The translations under genes were made by a program, and so were the position numbers. The notes under the pieces are model-generated. The model was not told the origin of the DNA, made no database searches, and was given only the letters and a program-made list of their open reading frames with translations. Positions 1-9,406 of a DNA stretch of 64,000 nucleotides are shown here, piece after piece. Positions within the stretch are counted from its first letter, which is position 1, and the number at the start of each line of letters is the position of its first letter. The stretch comes from DATFNI01 sp963787205 (GTDB lineage: Bacteria; Bacteroidota; Rhodothermia; Balneolales; DATFMH01), in contig CAWBCD010000029.1 in assembly GCA_963787205.1 (NCBI GenBank), positions 133,247-197,246 of the forward strand, in the 5' to 3' direction.

Positions 1-241
1 TAATCTCCGCGGTATAAAAAATTCTTTTTTGAGACGTCTGCTGGTTAAACTTTTTACGATTGTACCCGGTAATAACGACTACATGAAAGTTACCCCTTAT
101 TGCCTGCATTTCGGCTGGTACCACCAGAAACAGCCATTCTATGAATTCTCCGAGCGCGTTTGGAACCGGTTGAAAAGCAGCAATGAGAAATACGGCTTTA
201 TGGAAACAAAGCGCAGAGTACTTACAGGTACTGTGATTTAA
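1..241 (+). CDS. GT-A type glycosyltransferase, C-terminal end (partial)
   Basis: The frame is open from base 2, without a start codon, to the TAA at 239-241, so the gene begins before the window. The roughly 79 visible residues align with the C-terminus of the complete protein at 18077-19105. Both carry LRGIK, then a variable stretch, a ...PG.ND... segment, VTP..LHFGW, and a final aromatic/basic helix (RVWNRL here, KVWHRI there). The function is inherited from that paralogue, which has a DSD metal-binding motif typical of nucleotide-sugar transferases; that part lies outside the window here. A TTG at 29 could serve as a start, but homology continues upstream of it. The Wzi-like gene follows 34 bases downstream on the same strand, which suggests a surface-polysaccharide role. 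Confidence in the partial reading is good; the substrate is unknown. Confidence 0.75.
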   Translation, partial: NLRGIKNSFLRRLLVKLFTIVPGNNDYMKVTPYCLHFGWYHQKQPFYEFSERVWNRLKSSNEKYGFMETKRRVLTGTVI

Positions 242-275
242 TGCCGACACTTAATTCATATTAATAGATATTCTG

Positions 276-1706
276 ATGGCAAAAGTGGGTTGGAATCATT
301 GGAGCTGGCTATATATGCCTGTTCTAATGACTGTTCTGTTATATCCTGTCACAACTAAAGCCCAGTTAAAAAAACCGGTAATTAAGCTCGGTCTTGAGTC
401 GGCATTTGCCGGTCGGGATCAGTTGCCGTTTTGGTTATACTCGATGCACTTTGGTCGAATTGACCGTCGATCGTCCAATGTGATAGCTCATATTTCCGCC
501 AGCTCAGAGGGGAAGTTATCATCAAAGTGGGGATATCAGTATGGTGGCGAGCTAATTGGCAGAGAATCGAAAAGACACGGGCTCTATTTTGAAAATATAT
601 ATGCCGGGTTATCCTACGGTATCTTCCAGTTCAAGATTGGCCGTTTTTATGAGACATTTGGGTTGCACGATTCGACTTTGAGCACAGGCTCTTTAATATA
701 CAGCCACAATATCACACCTTTGCCCAAAGTGGCTATTTATACTCCGAAATTTGTAAAGATTCCTTATACCAAAGGGTTTGTTTCCTTTAAAGCTTATTAT
801 TCTGAGGGGTTACTATCTGACAAAAGAGTAGTTGAGAACGCCCGTCTGCACCAGAAATATTTTTATATAAAGATCTTCCCGGACAGTTTCTGGTTTAATG
901 GGTACGGTGGGTTTACTCATAATGTTGAATGGGGTGGTTATAGTCCTCTTTATGGGGAGATGACGAGCACTATCGGTGATTATTTACGTGTCGTTTTTGC
1001 CCGTCATGCCCGAAAGACGACGGATCTGGGTGGCGATATCGTTAATAAAATAGGAAACACAGTAGCCACCTATGATTTTGCTTTTTCTTTGAAAAAAGGC
1101 CAGTTTTATGCCCTGGTATATCGCCAATTCTATTTGGAAGATACCCCGGATATGGCTTTTCGGAGTGCCTGGGATGGACGATGGGGTGTAAGTATCACTC
1201 GGAATGGAGGATCTCATCTGGTTAATCGTTTTGTATGGGAACACATCCACTTTATCCGTCAAGGATCACAATACAGTATTGGTGAACCGGCTGGATCAGA
1301 CAATTATTACAATAATTGGGCATATCCGGGTGGTTACACCTATCAAGGGTATACCATGGGCAGTCCATTTGCTACGACGAAACCGGGGTATATAGGTGTC
1401 GTCAATAATATCATTCTTGTACAGCATTTTGCAATGGCGGGCAGCTTAAAATCCAATTTGTCCTACCAGTTGGCCTTTGATTACAGCCGGAATCGTGGTG
1501 CAACTGCAATTCTTAAAGATGGCATGAATTTAAGAGACAGGGTTTCAGGGCGTTTCTCGCGTACGGATGAATATTCATCGTATCTGACTTTGAACTGGAA
1601 TGTGACTCCCTGGATCGCGGTAAACGGCACGGCAGCAGCGGATTTTGGACAACTTTATCCCAATAATGTAGGTATGCTTTTGGGTATTTCTTATACCCTG
1701 CACTAA
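276..1706 (+). CDS. Wzi-like capsule assembly outer membrane protein
   Basis: The 476-residue protein starts with a signal peptide (basic N-terminus, hydrophobic residues about 12-24, cleavage likely after TKAQ). The rest is rich in alternating aromatic strands typical of an outer membrane beta-barrel. The layout (GRDQLPFWLYSMHFGRI near residue 46, an LxIGRF-like strand, repeated Y/W-rich strands to the C-terminus) is what I know from the Caps_assemb_Wzi family, whose E. coli member is an 18-stranded outer membrane lectin that holds capsule at the surface. It sits between the glycosyltransferase fragment and the GT4 gene, consistent with export or anchoring of a surface polysaccharide. The second copy of this module near 18-21 kb lacks a Wzi gene. 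Family assignment is by recognition only. Confidence 0.72.
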   Translation: MAKVGWNHWSWLYMPVLMTVLLYPVTTKAQLKKPVIKLGLESAFAGRDQLPFWLYSMHFGRIDRRSSNVIAHISASSEGKLSSKWGYQYGGELIGRESKRHGLYFENIYAGLSYGIFQFKIGRFYETFGLHDSTLSTGSLIYSHNITPLPKVAIYTPKFVKIPYTKGFVSFKAYYSEGLLSDKRVVENARLHQKYFYIKIFPDSFWFNGYGGFTHNVEWGGYSPLYGEMTSTIGDYLRVVFARHARKTTDLGGDIVNKIGNTVATYDFAFSLKKGQFYALVYRQFYLEDTPDMAFRSAWDGRWGVSITRNGGSHLVNRFVWEHIHFIRQGSQYSIGEPAGSDNYYNNWAYPGGYTYQGYTMGSPFATTKPGYIGVVNNIILVQHFAMAGSLKSNLSYQLAFDYSRNRGATAILKDGMNLRDRVSGRFSRTDEYSSYLTLNWNVTPWIAVNGTAAADFGQLYPNNVGMLLGISYTLH

Positions 1707-1742
1707 TAAATCTATTCTGTGTGATATCAGACAGAATAAAAA

Positions 1743-1808
1743 TTATCCCGAAAAACTATTAGCATACGGAGTTATAAGTTTTGGGATAAAGAGAGGATAT
1801 ATCCTCTC
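1743..1808. terminator. Inverted repeats between convergent genes
   Basis: Two inverted repeats fill the gap between the Wzi-like gene and the antisense membrane protein. TTATCCC at 1743-1749 pairs with GGGATAA at 1783-1789, with A/T-rich pairing continuing inward. Then GAGAGGATATATCCTCTC at 1791-1808 is a perfect 18-base palindrome. No long T-run follows, so a bidirectional termination role is inferred from position and symmetry. Confidence 0.45.
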
Positions 1809-1820
1809 AGCATCAATCGA

Positions 1821-2813
1821 TTAGTCCGCCTTCTGAAGCTTCAAATCGGGCTTATCCCCTTCCTCTTCTTTTTTCTGGATATCCGGTACCAGTTCGTTGC
1901 CCTTTATTAGGGAAGTCAACGAGAAAAGTGCAAAACTGATGAGTTTCCCCACCACCTGATTTGCAAGTAACAGACCGGCAATTTCGGCCTTTGGGATATG
2001 CATCACCCCGGTCAGCTTGATGCTGGTGCCAAAGAACAGTAAATCCTGATTAGGCAAAAATGGAATACGCGACATTATAAGCTGAATGGCCACAAACGTG
2101 AACCAGATGTGTAAGGGTATTTTGGGTAATTCAATATGCCATTGCAGGATTTGAATGAATTGAATGATGAGTAAACGAGCGCTGTGAATACCAAATATCG
2201 AACCGGCTGTCTTGTAAGGCATCGAGATAATGAAATGGCGGAACTTATAAATCAGGAAACCCAGGATGATCAGAACGATAATACCAGCGGTAATGTACCA
2301 ACTGTTAGGGGTTGGCAGCCATTTAAAGAGTGTAATCTGGTCCGTCAGAAAGAACGCCGAAAGCAGTCCGACAGCAATAATGGTTGAAGAAATAGAGGAC
2401 AGGATGTTATTATCCTTAATATCCTTAAGAAGCTCGATATCTTTTTTTGGTACATTTTTTCTTGCCCAAAAGTACAGGTATACTTCTCCGGAATACCCTA
2501 CAACATTCTGATTGTAAACCTTCATCAACAGGAATACCAGGAAGCTCTTTAATCTTGGGAACTTCCAGATGAGTCCATATACGAATATTTGCGAAACCGG
2601 AAGTGCCAGATATAGAATAAGTAACAGTACGTAGAAAAATGGGTCGACAGGAAGGGATTTCCAGACATTTTCCCAGCCGATTTCCGTCAACTGGTACAGA
2701 AGCCAAATGACCATGGCGGCAAGGAACAGGCGTCTTGCCCAGCGACCCAGAGCCTTACTACGATCAGTCTTAAAGAATTCAGACCAGTGGTCCTTAATTT
2801 TCTTTATATTCAT
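1821..2813 (-). CDS. Polytopic inner membrane protein, glycan-module paralogue 1
   Basis: This 330-residue protein has about six to eight hydrophobic segments (roughly residues 28-45, 60-80, 145-165, 173-190, 235-255 and 280-305) and a charged, lysine/glutamate-rich tail. It is strongly related to the product of 19197-20204: both share an IGWENV.KSLP.DP.FY block, a KVYN..VVGYSGE block, a DIKDNN.(I/L)SSI block and a RLPFLPN- or RIPFLPN-like segment near the end. I do not recognise a characterised family; distant similarity to the flippase-like UPF0104/AglD group is possible. In both modules the gene lies antisense between a GT-A and a GT4 glycosyltransferase, so a role in handling a lipid-linked glycan or precursor is a reasonable inference. 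It is transcribed divergently from the GT4 gene across a 139-base gap. Confidence 0.65.
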   Translation of the reverse strand: MNIKKIKDHWSEFFKTDRSKALGRWARRLFLAAMVIWLLYQLTEIGWENVWKSLPVDPFFYVLLLILYLALPVSQIFVYGLIWKFPRLKSFLVFLLMKVYNQNVVGYSGEVYLYFWARKNVPKKDIELLKDIKDNNILSSISSTIIAVGLLSAFFLTDQITLFKWLPTPNSWYITAGIIVLIILGFLIYKFRHFIISMPYKTAGSIFGIHSARLLIIQFIQILQWHIELPKIPLHIWFTFVAIQLIMSRIPFLPNQDLLFFGTSIKLTGVMHIPKAEIAGLLLANQVVGKLISFALFSLTSLIKGNELVPDIQKKEEEGDKPDLKLQKAD

Positions 2814-2952
2814 CCAGAAAATCCGATCAAAGTTGTGCGCAAAATCTTAAAAGATACACTTTTTACAGGAATGATAATTGAACAGCGGTTGTGTTAAATA
2901 TGAACCGAATACTTTACAATATGGCGACAGGACCAAATAAAGCATTATTTAG

Positions 2953-4098
2953 ATGAAATTGTTGATGATCAGTCAGGATTTTCCTCCGGATGTGGGCGGA
3001 ATACAAACATATTGCCATGAATTGGCAGACCGGTTTGTACACTTATCACACAAGTTTTCAGTAGTAGCTCCCGACAGACCGAATGCTAATCAATTCGACA
3101 ATAGAACAAGTTACAGAATTTACAGAGTCTCCGGTCGAAATGTATGGCTTCCTGCGACATCGATGCCAGTTTTGCATGACCTTGTGTATAACGCCGGTTA
3201 TAACGTAACATTTCATGCTCAGTGGCAAACGATATTGAGTACTTATCAGGCCAGGAGAAAGGGAGATATTAAAGCAATCTTTTGTGCCGCTCATGGCAGA
3301 GAGTTGCTCTTTAATGCTTCGGAACCAGGAACCCAGACCTACAAGTGGTATGACAGATTACGAAAGTTTCTCCTGAATGAAGCGGATCATTTTTTTGCTG
3401 TGAGTAACTATACCGCAGGTTTATTGCAGGGACATGGTGTTGCAGGCGATCGTATCACGGTGATGCCGAATGCTACCAATCCGGATCAGTTTTATCCCGG
3501 GGATGCCAGTGAAATTCGTGAGAGACTAAACCTGGAGAACAAAAAAACAATCCTCACAATCTGTCGACTGGTTCGCAGAAAGGGGGTCGATACTGTTATT
3601 CGTGGTTTTTCCAAAATAGTAAGCTCACATCCCGAAGCAAAATTGATTATTATTGGAGATGGTGAAGACCGACAGAGGTTAGAAGCCCTCGCCGGTGATT
3701 TAGGTGTTCGCCAGTCAGTCAGGTTTACCGGTTGGATTGCCCATGAGGGAGCGGAAATAAACCAGTTTTATAATCTGGCTGATATCGTTGTGATGACACC
3801 ACGCACAGATCCCATACAAGTTGAAGGTTTTGGAATTATCTACCTGGAGGCCAACGCCTGTGGAAAACCGGTTATCGGTTCCCGATCAGGGGGGATACCT
3901 GATGCCGTGGTGGATGGTGAAACAGGTTTGTTGGTTGATGAGGATGATCCTGATCAATTAGCAGAGGCAATGGCACAGTTACTCGACAATCCTGATTTTG
4001 CAGAACGACTGGGTCTGCAGGGGCGTCAGAGAGTTGTGGACGATTTAAACTGGGATGCTATAGCGAAGCGCATATTCAATAAAATTAACTATATGTAA
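2953..4098 (+). CDS. Glycosyltransferase family 4 (GT-B fold)
   Basis: At 381 residues this is a full-length GT4 enzyme. The N-terminal Rossmann domain opens with SQDFPPDVGGIQTY, whose glycine-rich loop is typical of the acceptor domain. The C-terminal donor domain carries IGDGEDRQRLE near residue 235 and the EGFGIIYLE motif (E-x7-E) around residues 291-299, followed by ACGKPVIGSRSGGIPDAV and a G.TGLLV segment. Such enzymes move a sugar from a nucleotide donor with retention of configuration, usually on the inner face of the membrane. A decayed relative sits at 20384-21152. The start codon is preceded by an AT-rich region with no clear Shine-Dalgarno. Sugar specificity cannot be read from sequence. 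Confidence 0.88.
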   Translation: MKLLMISQDFPPDVGGIQTYCHELADRFVHLSHKFSVVAPDRPNANQFDNRTSYRIYRVSGRNVWLPATSMPVLHDLVYNAGYNVTFHAQWQTILSTYQARRKGDIKAIFCAAHGRELLFNASEPGTQTYKWYDRLRKFLLNEADHFFAVSNYTAGLLQGHGVAGDRITVMPNATNPDQFYPGDASEIRERLNLENKKTILTICRLVRRKGVDTVIRGFSKIVSSHPEAKLIIIGDGEDRQRLEALAGDLGVRQSVRFTGWIAHEGAEINQFYNLADIVVMTPRTDPIQVEGFGIIYLEANACGKPVIGSRSGGIPDAVVDGETGLLVDEDDPDQLAEAMAQLLDNPDFAERLGLQGRQRVVDDLNWDAIAKRIFNKINYM

Positions 4099-4395
4099 AA
4101 TATGAGTAACAAGTTTTCTGATGCGACTAGATAAAATTTATTGTTCGATATAATGGAACACAAAATTTTGCGTTTAAACCGGATTAGAGTTTTTTCTTAC
4201 AATAAAAGGATAAATGGATCTTAAATATGATAATACCTGTGGAGAAAACGGCTATATGAATTTCGGTGTTTTATCATTTTGTATAAAAGAGGGAATGCCG
4301 TTTGCCCGAGTGAATGTTAGACTGGCTTAGCGTTCAGGAATAATTAATAGATCTGGTGATTCTTTTCTTTCCTTGATTTTCGAAGAACATATTCA
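4099..4395. other. Intergenic gap without visible gene
   Basis: This AT-rich spacer lies between the GT4 gene and the RND exporter. I see short ORFs only, with no strong hairpin and no RNA motif. It presumably carries the exporter promoter. Confidence 0.4.
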
Positions 4396-6969
4396 ATGGA
4401 ATACCTTTTAAAATTATTACGACCTTTATTCAAAAAAAGTTATACCCACCCTTTTACGGTATTAACTATCTCCATCTTATTGGCTGTCGTGGCAGGCTAT
4501 AATGCACTGCATTTAAAAATTGACACTGATATTGCCAGTCTGCTTCCCTCATCCTTCCCGACCGTGAAGGCACTGGATCAAATGAAAGATTCCGTTGGTT
4601 CCGGTACAGCCCTTCAGGTGGCAATTAAGTCACCCAGTTTTAAGGACAACCTCGTTTTTGCCAGAGCACTTATCAAAAATGCCGATACTCTGTATGATCG
4701 GAAAAGGGGAGAAAAATTTGTTGAACGTGTTGAATTTCATAAGGATACAAAAATCCTGAAAGACAATGCGCTCTATCTTGCAACGGATTCTGAGTTAGAC
4801 TCAATTGGAAAATACCTGAAGGATCAGATTCGGACAGCCAAAGAAAAGGCCAATCCATTTTATGTGGATTTGGGAATGGACGAATCCACGAGCCCGGATT
4901 CAAGTAAAAAGGATATCAAAAAATTTCTTGACGCGTACGATCAGTTAATACCAAAGGAGTATCCTATTAACAAAGACAGCACCGTGATGGTGGTATATTT
5001 TTACCCCACAGGATCATCAGGTGACCTTTCTTTTATAAAGGATATGTATAGCAGATTCAGAGAGCTGATCCGGCAGATGAATCCGGACAAGTATAATCCA
5101 AACATGACGGTAGTGGCGGGTGGCAGACTGGAACTGCATCTGTATGAGATAAATTCGATCATGCGTGACGTGTTTAATAGTTTCGCATCCGGTATCACGG
5201 GTGTCATGCTGCTTGTGATGGGGTATTTCTTTTTCAAAAAGTATGTGAATTACCGTATGGGAGCCGAGGAGGACCAGAGGCATGGCCTGTGGAGTCATAT
5301 CTGGCGATCTCCGGTGCCACTGCTTATTATTGGAGTTCCGCTGATTATAAGCCTTTGCTATACCTTTGGAATTGCCTATTTCGTGTTGGGTAAACTCAAC
5401 ACGATGACCTCAGTATTGTTTGTGATTTTGTTTGGAATGGGTATCGACTACGGGATTCACTTCTATGCCCGTTACCTGGAAATACGTTCAACCGGCAAGA
5501 ATGTATACGCATCGATGATGCGGACGTACGATACAATGGGCGGCGCGATTATAACCAGTGCACTGACTACTGCCGCTTCTCTTTATATTTTAATGATCGC
5601 GCAGTTTAAAGGTTTCTCACAGTTCGGTTTCATATCGGGAAACGGCATTATCCTGTCGCTGTTCTGCATGATGTTCATCCTTCCAGCCATTATTGTTCTT
5701 TGTGAAAGATATGGCCTCATACTGCTAAATAAGAATGTACGCGAGTCTCTGCTGGATAAGAAACCTCACCGTTACCCATTCTCACGAACAATTTTGTTAG
5801 TCGGCTTGCTGGTTTCCGTGGTTGTGATATTCAACTATAAAGATCTTTCATTCCAATATGACTTCGGTAAATTGGAGCCCAAATTTCCGAAGTATCAGTC
5901 CTTTAACAAAATGGTTAAAGGAGTCGATGAGAGCAAGGGAACCAAGCGGAATCCAGCCTACATCATGGCTGATAATCCTAAAGATGTTATCAAGGTTGTG
6001 AATGTACTTCGGAATCGTATAAAAGTGGACACAACGATTCTGGACGTTGAAGCCTTACAGGAGCGATTCCCTCCTACGGATTCAGCTGCAAATGCAAAAA
6101 TTGCCAAGATTGCACAGATCCGGGGGTTATTAAATGATCCGTTTATAAAAAGTCAAAGGAACAAGGACTTAGAGAAACTTCGACGAGCTGCACAGACCAG
6201 AAAACCTCTCCCTCTTAGCGAGATACCAGATTATTTGAAGGAAAGGTTTATGACCAAAAACGGGAGAATTGGAAACTTTGTGATTGTCTATCCAAAGGTC
6301 GGTCTGTCAGATGGTCGGAATTCCATTGCTTTTAAAAAGGATATCGGGAAAGTTACGATCGATAACGGAAAGACATTTTACGCTGCCAGTACATCATTGG
6401 TCGCTGCTGATATGTTACAGTTAATGCTCGGCGAAAGCCCTTATATGGTGACTGCCACTTTTATACTGGTTGTTATTCTGATGTACCTGTCATTCCGGTC
6501 CGTAAAGTGGACACTGATAGCACTGATGCCTTTGGTAGTGGGCTTGATATGGACCTTTGGATTCATGATGATCCTGGGGCTTCAGTTTAACTTCTACAAC
6601 CTGGTAGTGTTGCCGGCTATATTGGGTATTGGGGAAGACAGCGGCGTGCACCTGGCTGCCAGATATCGTGAGGAAGGGAAAAAAAGCATGTGGGACGTAC
6701 TATCAAGTACGGGCCAGCACATAACGATGGGATCAGTGACTACCGTACTTGGTTTTTCCGGCCTGCTGTTTACCGATCACCCGGGATTGATTTCCATTGG
6801 AGCACTTGCATCTATAGGCATCGGCATGACTTTGGTTTCGGCACTTGTATTCCTGCCAGCCATGGTACAGTTTCTTGAGGATCGTGACTGGATTTCCTTT
6901 GAACACAATCCACTCAGAACCAAATCGAGTAAAAAGAAGAAAAAACAGGTCGTCGTTGATCAGCCATAA
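4396..6969 (+). CDS. RND superfamily exporter (MMPL/HAE3-like)
   Basis: The 857-residue protein has the two-fold RND layout: one transmembrane helix near residues 20-40, a soluble loop to about 260, a five-helix bundle to about 450, one helix near 463, a second soluble loop, and a second bundle from about 690 to 830. Each bundle has the acidic motif of the MMPL group: GMGIDYGIHFYAR near residue 347 and GIGEDSGVHLAARYREEG near residue 743. The C-terminus is a poly-lysine cytosolic tail. Relatives export lipids or hopanoids by proton motive force, and single-gene members of this type lack a dedicated adaptor protein. The gene is alone on its strand, followed 128 bases later by recO. The substrate is unknown. 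Confidence 0.85.
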   Translation: MEYLLKLLRPLFKKSYTHPFTVLTISILLAVVAGYNALHLKIDTDIASLLPSSFPTVKALDQMKDSVGSGTALQVAIKSPSFKDNLVFARALIKNADTLYDRKRGEKFVERVEFHKDTKILKDNALYLATDSELDSIGKYLKDQIRTAKEKANPFYVDLGMDESTSPDSSKKDIKKFLDAYDQLIPKEYPINKDSTVMVVYFYPTGSSGDLSFIKDMYSRFRELIRQMNPDKYNPNMTVVAGGRLELHLYEINSIMRDVFNSFASGITGVMLLVMGYFFFKKYVNYRMGAEEDQRHGLWSHIWRSPVPLLIIGVPLIISLCYTFGIAYFVLGKLNTMTSVLFVILFGMGIDYGIHFYARYLEIRSTGKNVYASMMRTYDTMGGAIITSALTTAASLYILMIAQFKGFSQFGFISGNGIILSLFCMMFILPAIIVLCERYGLILLNKNVRESLLDKKPHRYPFSRTILLVGLLVSVVVIFNYKDLSFQYDFGKLEPKFPKYQSFNKMVKGVDESKGTKRNPAYIMADNPKDVIKVVNVLRNRIKVDTTILDVEALQERFPPTDSAANAKIAKIAQIRGLLNDPFIKSQRNKDLEKLRRAAQTRKPLPLSEIPDYLKERFMTKNGRIGNFVIVYPKVGLSDGRNSIAFKKDIGKVTIDNGKTFYAASTSLVAADMLQLMLGESPYMVTATFILVVILMYLSFRSVKWTLIALMPLVVGLIWTFGFMMILGLQFNFYNLVVLPAILGIGEDSGVHLAARYREEGKKSMWDVLSSTGQHITMGSVTTVLGFSGLLFTDHPGLISIGALASIGIGMTLVSALVFLPAMVQFLEDRDWISFEHNPLRTKSSKKKKKQVVVDQP

Positions 6970-7097
6970 TTTGTATATCCTGATGTTTTTATAACCGGTT
7001 TGTTGACGGTTAGGTGCAATGCCGATATATTGAAGATATAGAAACGGTTTCGATAATACAGGAACACCCTCCATTCTCCGGAAGAGTATACAAATAG

Positions 7098-7841
7098 ATG
7101 ATTATAAGCAGCCCGGTCATTGTGCTACGTGTCATTAACTACCAGGAGACCAGTTTAATAGCTACGTTGCTAACCTGGGAACATGGTAAGATTGCCGTTA
7201 TGGCACGTGGAGCCAAGCGGCCAAAGAGTCCGTTTTTGGGTCTCATGGAGCCGGGCAATATTCTGGATACTATCTATTATTACAAACAAACGAGATCGGT
7301 TCAGACGCTTAAGGAGGCTTCTTTCAGACATAAGACATTTGCCATAAGAACAGATGTTGAGAAATGGGCTGTGGGACTTTCTACGGCGGAAATGATTATG
7401 CAATTGTCGCATGAGCATGAGATCAATCATCCTATGTACGAGTTTGCTGAAAAACTTTTTGTGTGGCTGAACGATACCGGGGAGTCGGTGCGAACCATCT
7501 TTCCCTATATACAGTTGAGGCTGGCTGAACTTATGGGTACAGGCCTGCAAATGAGTACGGGTTTGGCTGAATCTGACTGGAAGGAGGAAACATTATGGTT
7601 GAATATTCAAAACGGTATGGTCGATTCTCAGGCGCTGGAAGATAGCCGGTATCGTCTATCTTATAAACAGGCACAGTATCTTAAACAGGCATTTAGTAAT
7701 CACACAGCAAAAATTCTACAGTTGGATATATCCAAAAGCGAATTGCAGGAACTGATTCGTTATTTGGATGCTTATCTAAAGTATCATATCGAAGGGCTGC
7801 GCGACCGCAAATCGGACGCTATTTTCGAACAAATCCTCTAA
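7098..7841 (+). CDS. recO: DNA repair protein RecO
   Basis: The 247-residue length matches RecO (about 240-250). The N-terminus, roughly residues 1-80, has the OB-fold pattern with SSPVIVLRVINYQETSLIATLLTWEHGKIAVMARGAKRPKS split over the usual strands, including the K.AVMARGAKR segment that ends the domain. The remainder is helical. RecO loads RecA onto SSB-coated single-stranded DNA with RecR in the RecFOR pathway. No zinc-binding cysteine cluster is visible, as in several Bacteroidota members. A GGAAGAG sits upstream of the ATG. The stop is 2 bases before the protease gene start, so the two are probably co-transcribed. Confidence 0.92.
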   Translation: MIISSPVIVLRVINYQETSLIATLLTWEHGKIAVMARGAKRPKSPFLGLMEPGNILDTIYYYKQTRSVQTLKEASFRHKTFAIRTDVEKWAVGLSTAEMIMQLSHEHEINHPMYEFAEKLFVWLNDTGESVRTIFPYIQLRLAELMGTGLQMSTGLAESDWKEETLWLNIQNGMVDSQALEDSRYRLSYKQAQYLKQAFSNHTAKILQLDISKSELQELIRYLDAYLKYHIEGLRDRKSDAIFEQIL

Positions 7842-7843
7842 TT

Positions 7844-9397
7844 ATGAAAATATCGCGTTATCAATTTTTAACAGGTGTCTTACTGGTTCTTATAGGCGTA
7901 GTGATCGGGATTATCACTGTGTTGCTACAGGATCACTATTTCGCCATAACAAATACGCGTGTTCAGTTGACGCATATTAAGGTAGACTCCGGTGATAGTG
8001 TCGCTCATCTCGAGACAGCAAAAGTGTCAGCCGGGATGCCGAATTTCAGGTCTGTCTCCAGCCGTGTGACGCCAACAGTAGTGTATATCGAAGCATCGGT
8101 TCCGCTCTCTTCCGTCGATATGCCGCACGACAAGTATCATAATTTCGATGACGGCTTCTGGAACAAATTCCTGCCGCGAAAGAAAATTGAGACGGTAGGA
8201 TCAGGCGTGATCTTCAGCCCGGACGGTTACATCCTGACGAACAATCACGTGGTTGAACATGCAACAGACGATGAGGTGCAAGTAGCATTACTTGACAAAC
8301 GTGTCTTCACCGGTCACATCGTAGGTACCGATCCATCTACTGATCTGGCTGTTGTTAAAATCGATGCCAAAGATCTGCCCTCCATTATCATTGGAAATTC
8401 CGATCGTCTCGATGTCGGTGATTGGGTGCTGGCAGTAGGTAATCCGTTTAGACTACGTTACACCGTTACAGCAGGGATCGTAAGTGCTCTCAGCCGTAAT
8501 GTGGATATCATTAGCGATAAGATGCATATTGAAAATTTTATCCAGACTGATGCGGCCATCAACCGCGGGAATAGTGGCGGGGCTTTAGTGAATCAGCGGG
8601 GTGAACTTGTGGGGATCAATACTGCAATTGCTACCGAATCGGGGGGGTATGAGGGGTACGGATTTGCCATACCCGTCAACCTGGCGATTAAGGTAGCTCG
8701 TGATCTTATTGAGTTTGGTCATGTTGAACGGGCTTATATGGGTGTGCAAATTGGTTCTGTAAACAGCGACAGGGCCCAGGAACTGGGAATGAAAGAGATA
8801 CAGGGCGTTGAGATCTTACGTGTTTTTAAAGGTGGTGCAGCCGATAAAGCAGGTTTGCGGGCACATGATGTGTTTCTATCGGTAGGGAATATTCCTGTTA
8901 ATGCCTATAATCAGCTCCAGGCAAAAATAGCTGAGAGGCGACCGGGTGATACGGTATCGGTCAAGGTTTGGAGGGATCATAAGATATTGAATTTTAAAAT
9001 TCACCTTATGGGCAGTGACAATAAGATGATTGCCGAGTGGGTCAAGAACGGTGATCAGAGCGATAGAAGGAAGCCGGAAATGGAGGAACCGGATTCATCC
9101 GGCCAGCGCTATTTGAATTCAGCCACATTTGATCTCGGTTTTACAGTTACGGCTCTTGCAGATCCGGATAATTTTAATAAATTCGACCTGATCGTTACGA
9201 AGGTTGAACAAAAAAGTGAAGCGCAGCATCGTGGACTAACCGAAAATGATATCATACTTGAAATTGATGGCCACAAACCGCATGATCTTGATGATTTGAA
9301 GAAAAGCATTGGAATTTCTCTTCAGAAGAAAGGGCGTGTTATGCTAAAAGTTGAAAAAGACGATGGTTCAACCGGCTATTATGAACTTAAAAAATAA
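7844..9397 (+). CDS. degQ: Do-family periplasmic serine endoprotease (DegP/DegQ/HtrA)
   Basis: This 517-residue HtrA protease has an N-terminal signal anchor (about residues 8-30). The trypsin-like domain shows its catalytic triad as NNHVVEHA (His near 135), STDLAVVKI (Asp near 166) and NRGNSGGALV (Ser near 244). Two PDZ domains follow, about residues 290-390 and 415-510. It degrades or refolds misfolded envelope proteins in the periplasm. It begins 2 bases after recO and ends 9 bases before the lipoprotein gene, so the three form a tight cluster. The first PDZ carries the AYMGVQIG carboxylate-loop region. Whether it behaves more like DegP, DegQ or DegS cannot be told; two PDZ domains argue against DegS. 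Confidence 0.95.
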   Translation: MKISRYQFLTGVLLVLIGVVIGIITVLLQDHYFAITNTRVQLTHIKVDSGDSVAHLETAKVSAGMPNFRSVSSRVTPTVVYIEASVPLSSVDMPHDKYHNFDDGFWNKFLPRKKIETVGSGVIFSPDGYILTNNHVVEHATDDEVQVALLDKRVFTGHIVGTDPSTDLAVVKIDAKDLPSIIIGNSDRLDVGDWVLAVGNPFRLRYTVTAGIVSALSRNVDIISDKMHIENFIQTDAAINRGNSGGALVNQRGELVGINTAIATESGGYEGYGFAIPVNLAIKVARDLIEFGHVERAYMGVQIGSVNSDRAQELGMKEIQGVEILRVFKGGAADKAGLRAHDVFLSVGNIPVNAYNQLQAKIAERRPGDTVSVKVWRDHKILNFKIHLMGSDNKMIAEWVKNGDQSDRRKPEMEEPDSSGQRYLNSATFDLGFTVTALADPDNFNKFDLIVTKVEQKSEAQHRGLTENDIILEIDGHKPHDLDDLKKSIGISLQKKGRVMLKVEKDDGSTGYYELKK

Positions 9398-9406
9398 TTA
9401 CAGATA

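Noticed and set aside
29..241. A 70-residue small protein starting at TTG 29
   Set aside because: Homology to the paralogue at 18077-19105 continues upstream of 29 in the same frame, so this is the end of a longer gene.
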